Below are positions 62,183 through 64,000 of a stretch of 64,000 nucleotides of DNA, in pieces. Below the pieces are notes generated by a model. It searched no databases and was not told the DNA's origin. It saw nothing but the letters and a program-made list of their open reading frames with translations. The position numbers and the translations under genes were made by a program. Numbering within the stretch: position 1 is the first letter of the stretch; every line of letters starts with the position of its first letter. Location: positions 3,100,001 to 3,164,000 of the forward strand of contig NZ_CP125370.1 of the NCBI RefSeq assembly GCF_030034735.1, written 5' to 3'. Origin of the DNA: Paenibacillus sp. RC334. GTDB taxonomy: Bacteria > Bacillota > Bacilli > Paenibacillales > Paenibacillaceae.

Positions 62183-63359
62183 GATTTACCTCCACTTTCA
62201 GCATATTGGCAGCTTCTTTGGCCGTCTTCCGTGCTGTTTCCACATCTCCCGCAGCGCTAAGCGCTACAGCCATCCGGCGTCCCGGCTTGGTTTCAGGCTT
62301 CCCGAACACTCGCACCTGTGTCCGGGGTAGCAATAATGCATCATACAGACCACCGATTACAAAATCCCGCGTAGCTTGTTTTGCCTTCAAGGTAGCCGAA
62401 GCCCCAGGGGTTAGCAGTGTAACCGACAGTATCGGGAATCCGAGAATGGCCCGTACGTGAAGCGCAAATTCCGACAAATCCTGCGTAATCATCGTTACCA
62501 TTCCCGTATCATGCGGACGGGGGGATACTTCACTGAATACGACGCCATCAGCCGTTAAAAACAGCTCTACGCCAAACAATCCGTAACCACCCAGTTCATC
62601 CGTAATCGTACGGGCAATGTCCTCCGCGTCCGAAAGTTGCTTGTCCGTCATGCCATGAGGTTGCCAAGATTCGACATAATCCCCATCCTTTTGAATGTGG
62701 CCAATCGGTGGGCAAAAAGTCGTACCCGATACCGATCTGACAGTCAATAACGTAATTTCACTTTCAAACGGAACAAAAGCTTCAACAATGACACGTGTTG
62801 TTTTGGCACGTGCGCCTTCCAACGCCGTATTCCAGCAGGATTCCGCTTCCTCGGGTGTCCGGCATACAGACTGCCCTTTACCCGACGAACTCATCAAGGG
62901 CTTGACCACGCATGGCGTGCCCAGCTCATGAACCGCTGACCGCAACTGCTCAAAATGATCTGCAAAGCGGTAGGCGGCGGTCGGAAGTTGCAACTTCTCG
63001 GCAGCAAGCCTGCGAATGCCCTCCCGGTCCATCGTAAGACGGGCGGCCCGGGCCGTTGGAACTACGTAAAATCCCTCTTGCTCCAATTCTTCCAAAGCAC
63101 CCGTAGCAATAGCTTCGATTTCAGGTACAATTATGTCGGGCTTTTCCTTGCGAATCAGTGCCTTCAATGCCTCAGCATCCTGCATATCCAAACAATAAGA
63201 ACGATGAGCCACCTGCATTGCTGGAGCCAGTTCATAGCGGTCTACAGCAATACATTCCACGCCAAGCCGCTGAGCTTCAATAATGACTTCTTTTCCCAAT
63301 TCGCCGCTACCCAGCAGCAGCATCTTTTTAGCCCCAGCAGAAAAAGGAGCACCCCACAT
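62175..63359 (-). CDS. purT: Formate-dependent phosphoribosylglycinamide formyltransferase
   Basis: A 394-residue ATP-grasp enzyme that makes formyl-GAR from formate, ATP and GAR in purine synthesis, without folate. Seen: [10 protein letters not shown] at the N-terminal nucleotide fold, M-S-S-S-G-K-G-Q-S as the ATP loop, and [15 protein letters not shown], the family signature with metal ligands. GGGGGAAGAG precedes the ATG at 63359. It is cotranscribed with the GNAT gene. I see no PurR box upstream. Confidence 0.95.
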   Translation of the reverse strand: MWGAPFSAGAKKMLLLGSGELGKEVIIEAQRLGVECIAVDRYELAPAMQVAHRSYCLDMQDAEALKALIRKEKPDIIVPEIEAIATGALEELEQEGFYVVPTARAARLTMDREGIRRLAAEKLQLPTAAYRFADHFEQLRSAVHELGTPCVVKPLMSSSGKGQSVCRTPEEAESCWNTALEGARAKTTRVIVEAFVPFESEITLLTVRSVSGTTFCPPIGHIQKDGDYVESWQPHGMTDKQLSDAEDIARTITDELGGYGLFGVELFLTADGVVFSEVSPRPHDTGMVTMITQDLSEFALHVRAILGFPILSVTLLTPGASATLKAKQATRDFVIGGLYDALLLPRTQVRVFGKPETKPGRRMAVALSAAGDVETARKTAKEAANMLKVEVNHV

Positions 63360-63487
63360 CTTGAACTCTTCCCCCTCTGAAGATATTGCTCTGATCTCTT
63401 TTCATCTTTATTTTCAGGGTTTAGCTCCAAGAATGCAATAGCGCTCCGCATTTAAATTTACAAAAATCGCGATTTTTTGATCTTTTT

Positions 63488-64000
63488 TTACAAAAATCTG
63501 AACTGTGCTTCCACCAGCCCCCGATAAATTCCATGTTTTTTCATCAATTGTTCATGATTCCCACTTTCTTGGATCTGCCCATGATCCAGCACGACGATAT
63601 GATCGGCATTCCGAATGGTGGACAAACGATGAGCAACCATGAAGGAGGTTCTGCCTTCCAGCAGCACCTGAAGAGCCTCCTGAATTTTCAGTTCTGTTTC
63701 CGTATCTATACTGGCTGTGGCTTCATCCAATATGAGAATTCGTGGATTAGCCAGTAAAGCGCGGGCAAAAGATAGCAGCTGGCGCTGGCCCATGGACAGC
63801 ATACCGCCCCGCTCCTCTACCTCTGTTTCATAGCCGCCCGGCAAATGAACGATGAATTCATGAGCATTGACTGCCTTCGCAGCCGCTTCAATTTCCTCAT
63901 CCGTTGCATCCAGTCGACCGAATCGAATATTATCGCGAATCGTACCTGAAAAAATAAATGTATCCTGAAGTACGATGCTAATTTGGCTACGCAAGCTCTC
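63488..64000 (-). CDS. ABC exporter, C-terminal ATPase part (partial)
   Basis: The last 170 codons of an ABC exporter of the MsbA/LmrA class, cut by the window end; the frame is open through 64000 (E-S-L-R-S-Q-I-S-I-V-L-Q-D-T). Seen: the Q-loop V-L-Q-D, an L-S-M-G-Q-R-Q-L signature (Ser-Met-Gly instead of Ser-Gly-Gly), Walker B I-L-I-L-D-E-A-T-A-S-I-D, and the H-loop A-H-R-L-S-T. The transmembrane half and Walker A must lie outside the window. Probably one half of a heterodimeric pair, but this cannot be seen. Confidence 0.9.
   Translation of the reverse strand, partial: ESLRSQISIVLQDTFIFSGTIRDNIRFGRLDATDEEIEAAAKAVNAHEFIVHLPGGYETEVEERGGMLSMGQRQLLSFARALLANPRILILDEATASIDTETELKIQEALQVLLEGRTSFMVAHRLSTIRNADHIVVLDHGQIQESGNHEQLMKKHGIYRGLVEAQFRFL

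Noticed and set aside
63462..63475. AAAATCGCGATTTT palindrome as terminator of the ABC exporter
   Set aside because: Perfect but loopless and built mostly of A-T pairs; too weak to claim.
1..64000. tRNA, rRNA, CRISPR arrays, transposases or prophage
   Set aside because: Looked for on both strands; no cloverleaf or CCA-ended hairpin sets, no regularly spaced repeats, and no transposase or integrase motifs were seen.

Overview
The window looks like a chromosomal segment of a spore-forming Firmicute, most likely Paenibacillus of the polymyxa group. The reasons are the cotE/mutS/mutL neighbourhood, strong GGAGG-type ribosome binding sites with frequent GTG and TTG starts, Bacillus-type AraR, cre and Fur sites, Paenibacillus-style NRPS modules, and a five-gene STM4011-STM4015-type cassette. 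Almost all genes lie on the minus strand. The genus call is an inference from gene content, not from a database search.

Layout. 1-4946 (minus): start of mutL, mutS, an amidoligase-like gene and the spore coat gene cotE. 5073-8382: a LysR regulator divergent from a YjeH-like amino acid exporter, then an aromatic acid exporter family protein. 8519-11258: a three-gene ABC importer of the sulfonate/nitrate/NMT1 class. 11406-15450: M32 carboxypeptidase, beta carbonic anhydrase, PadR regulator, a Gly-rich membrane protein and a YxcD-like protein. 15556-20941 (minus): a complete STM4015-4014-4013-4012-4011 cassette (LRR protein, ATP-grasp, sulfatase-fold hydrolase, two radical SAM enzymes), conserved but without known function. 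21189-25086: an efflux operon (HlyD, DHA2 MFS, long coiled-coil lipoprotein adaptor) behind a putative leader peptide and hairpin. 25273-28425: an unknown protein, a Fur-controlled flavodoxin, and araA with two AraR boxes. 28644-46192: an MFS exporter and a 16.3 kb nonribosomal peptide synthetase. 47283-48901: methyltransferase and pseudouridine synthase. 48997-51746: two MarR regulators and a DHA2 efflux pump. 52022-56485: parC and parE. 56584-59553: ABC-2 transporter with a membrane-anchored GDSL hydrolase. 59856-64000: AIM24-like protein, secreted CAP protein, GNAT, purT and the end of an ABC exporter.

The NRPS is the most unusual object. It is broken into four reading frames by three one-base slips, each in a 7-base homopolymer; correcting them gives one 5423-codon frame. 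parC, an essential gene, carries the same kind of slip, so these breaks are probably sequence errors. The repaired enzyme starts with an ACP-like carrier domain, has a first module whose adenylation domain keeps only a degenerate C-terminal lobe, then three modules (pocket codes suggesting a basic residue, Gly, and Phe or another aromatic). Each of the three carries an extra C-terminal half of a condensation domain between C and A. It ends in an unfamiliar region plus a C/E-superfamily domain, with no thioesterase. The STM401x cassette and this NRPS are the two best candidates for undescribed biology.
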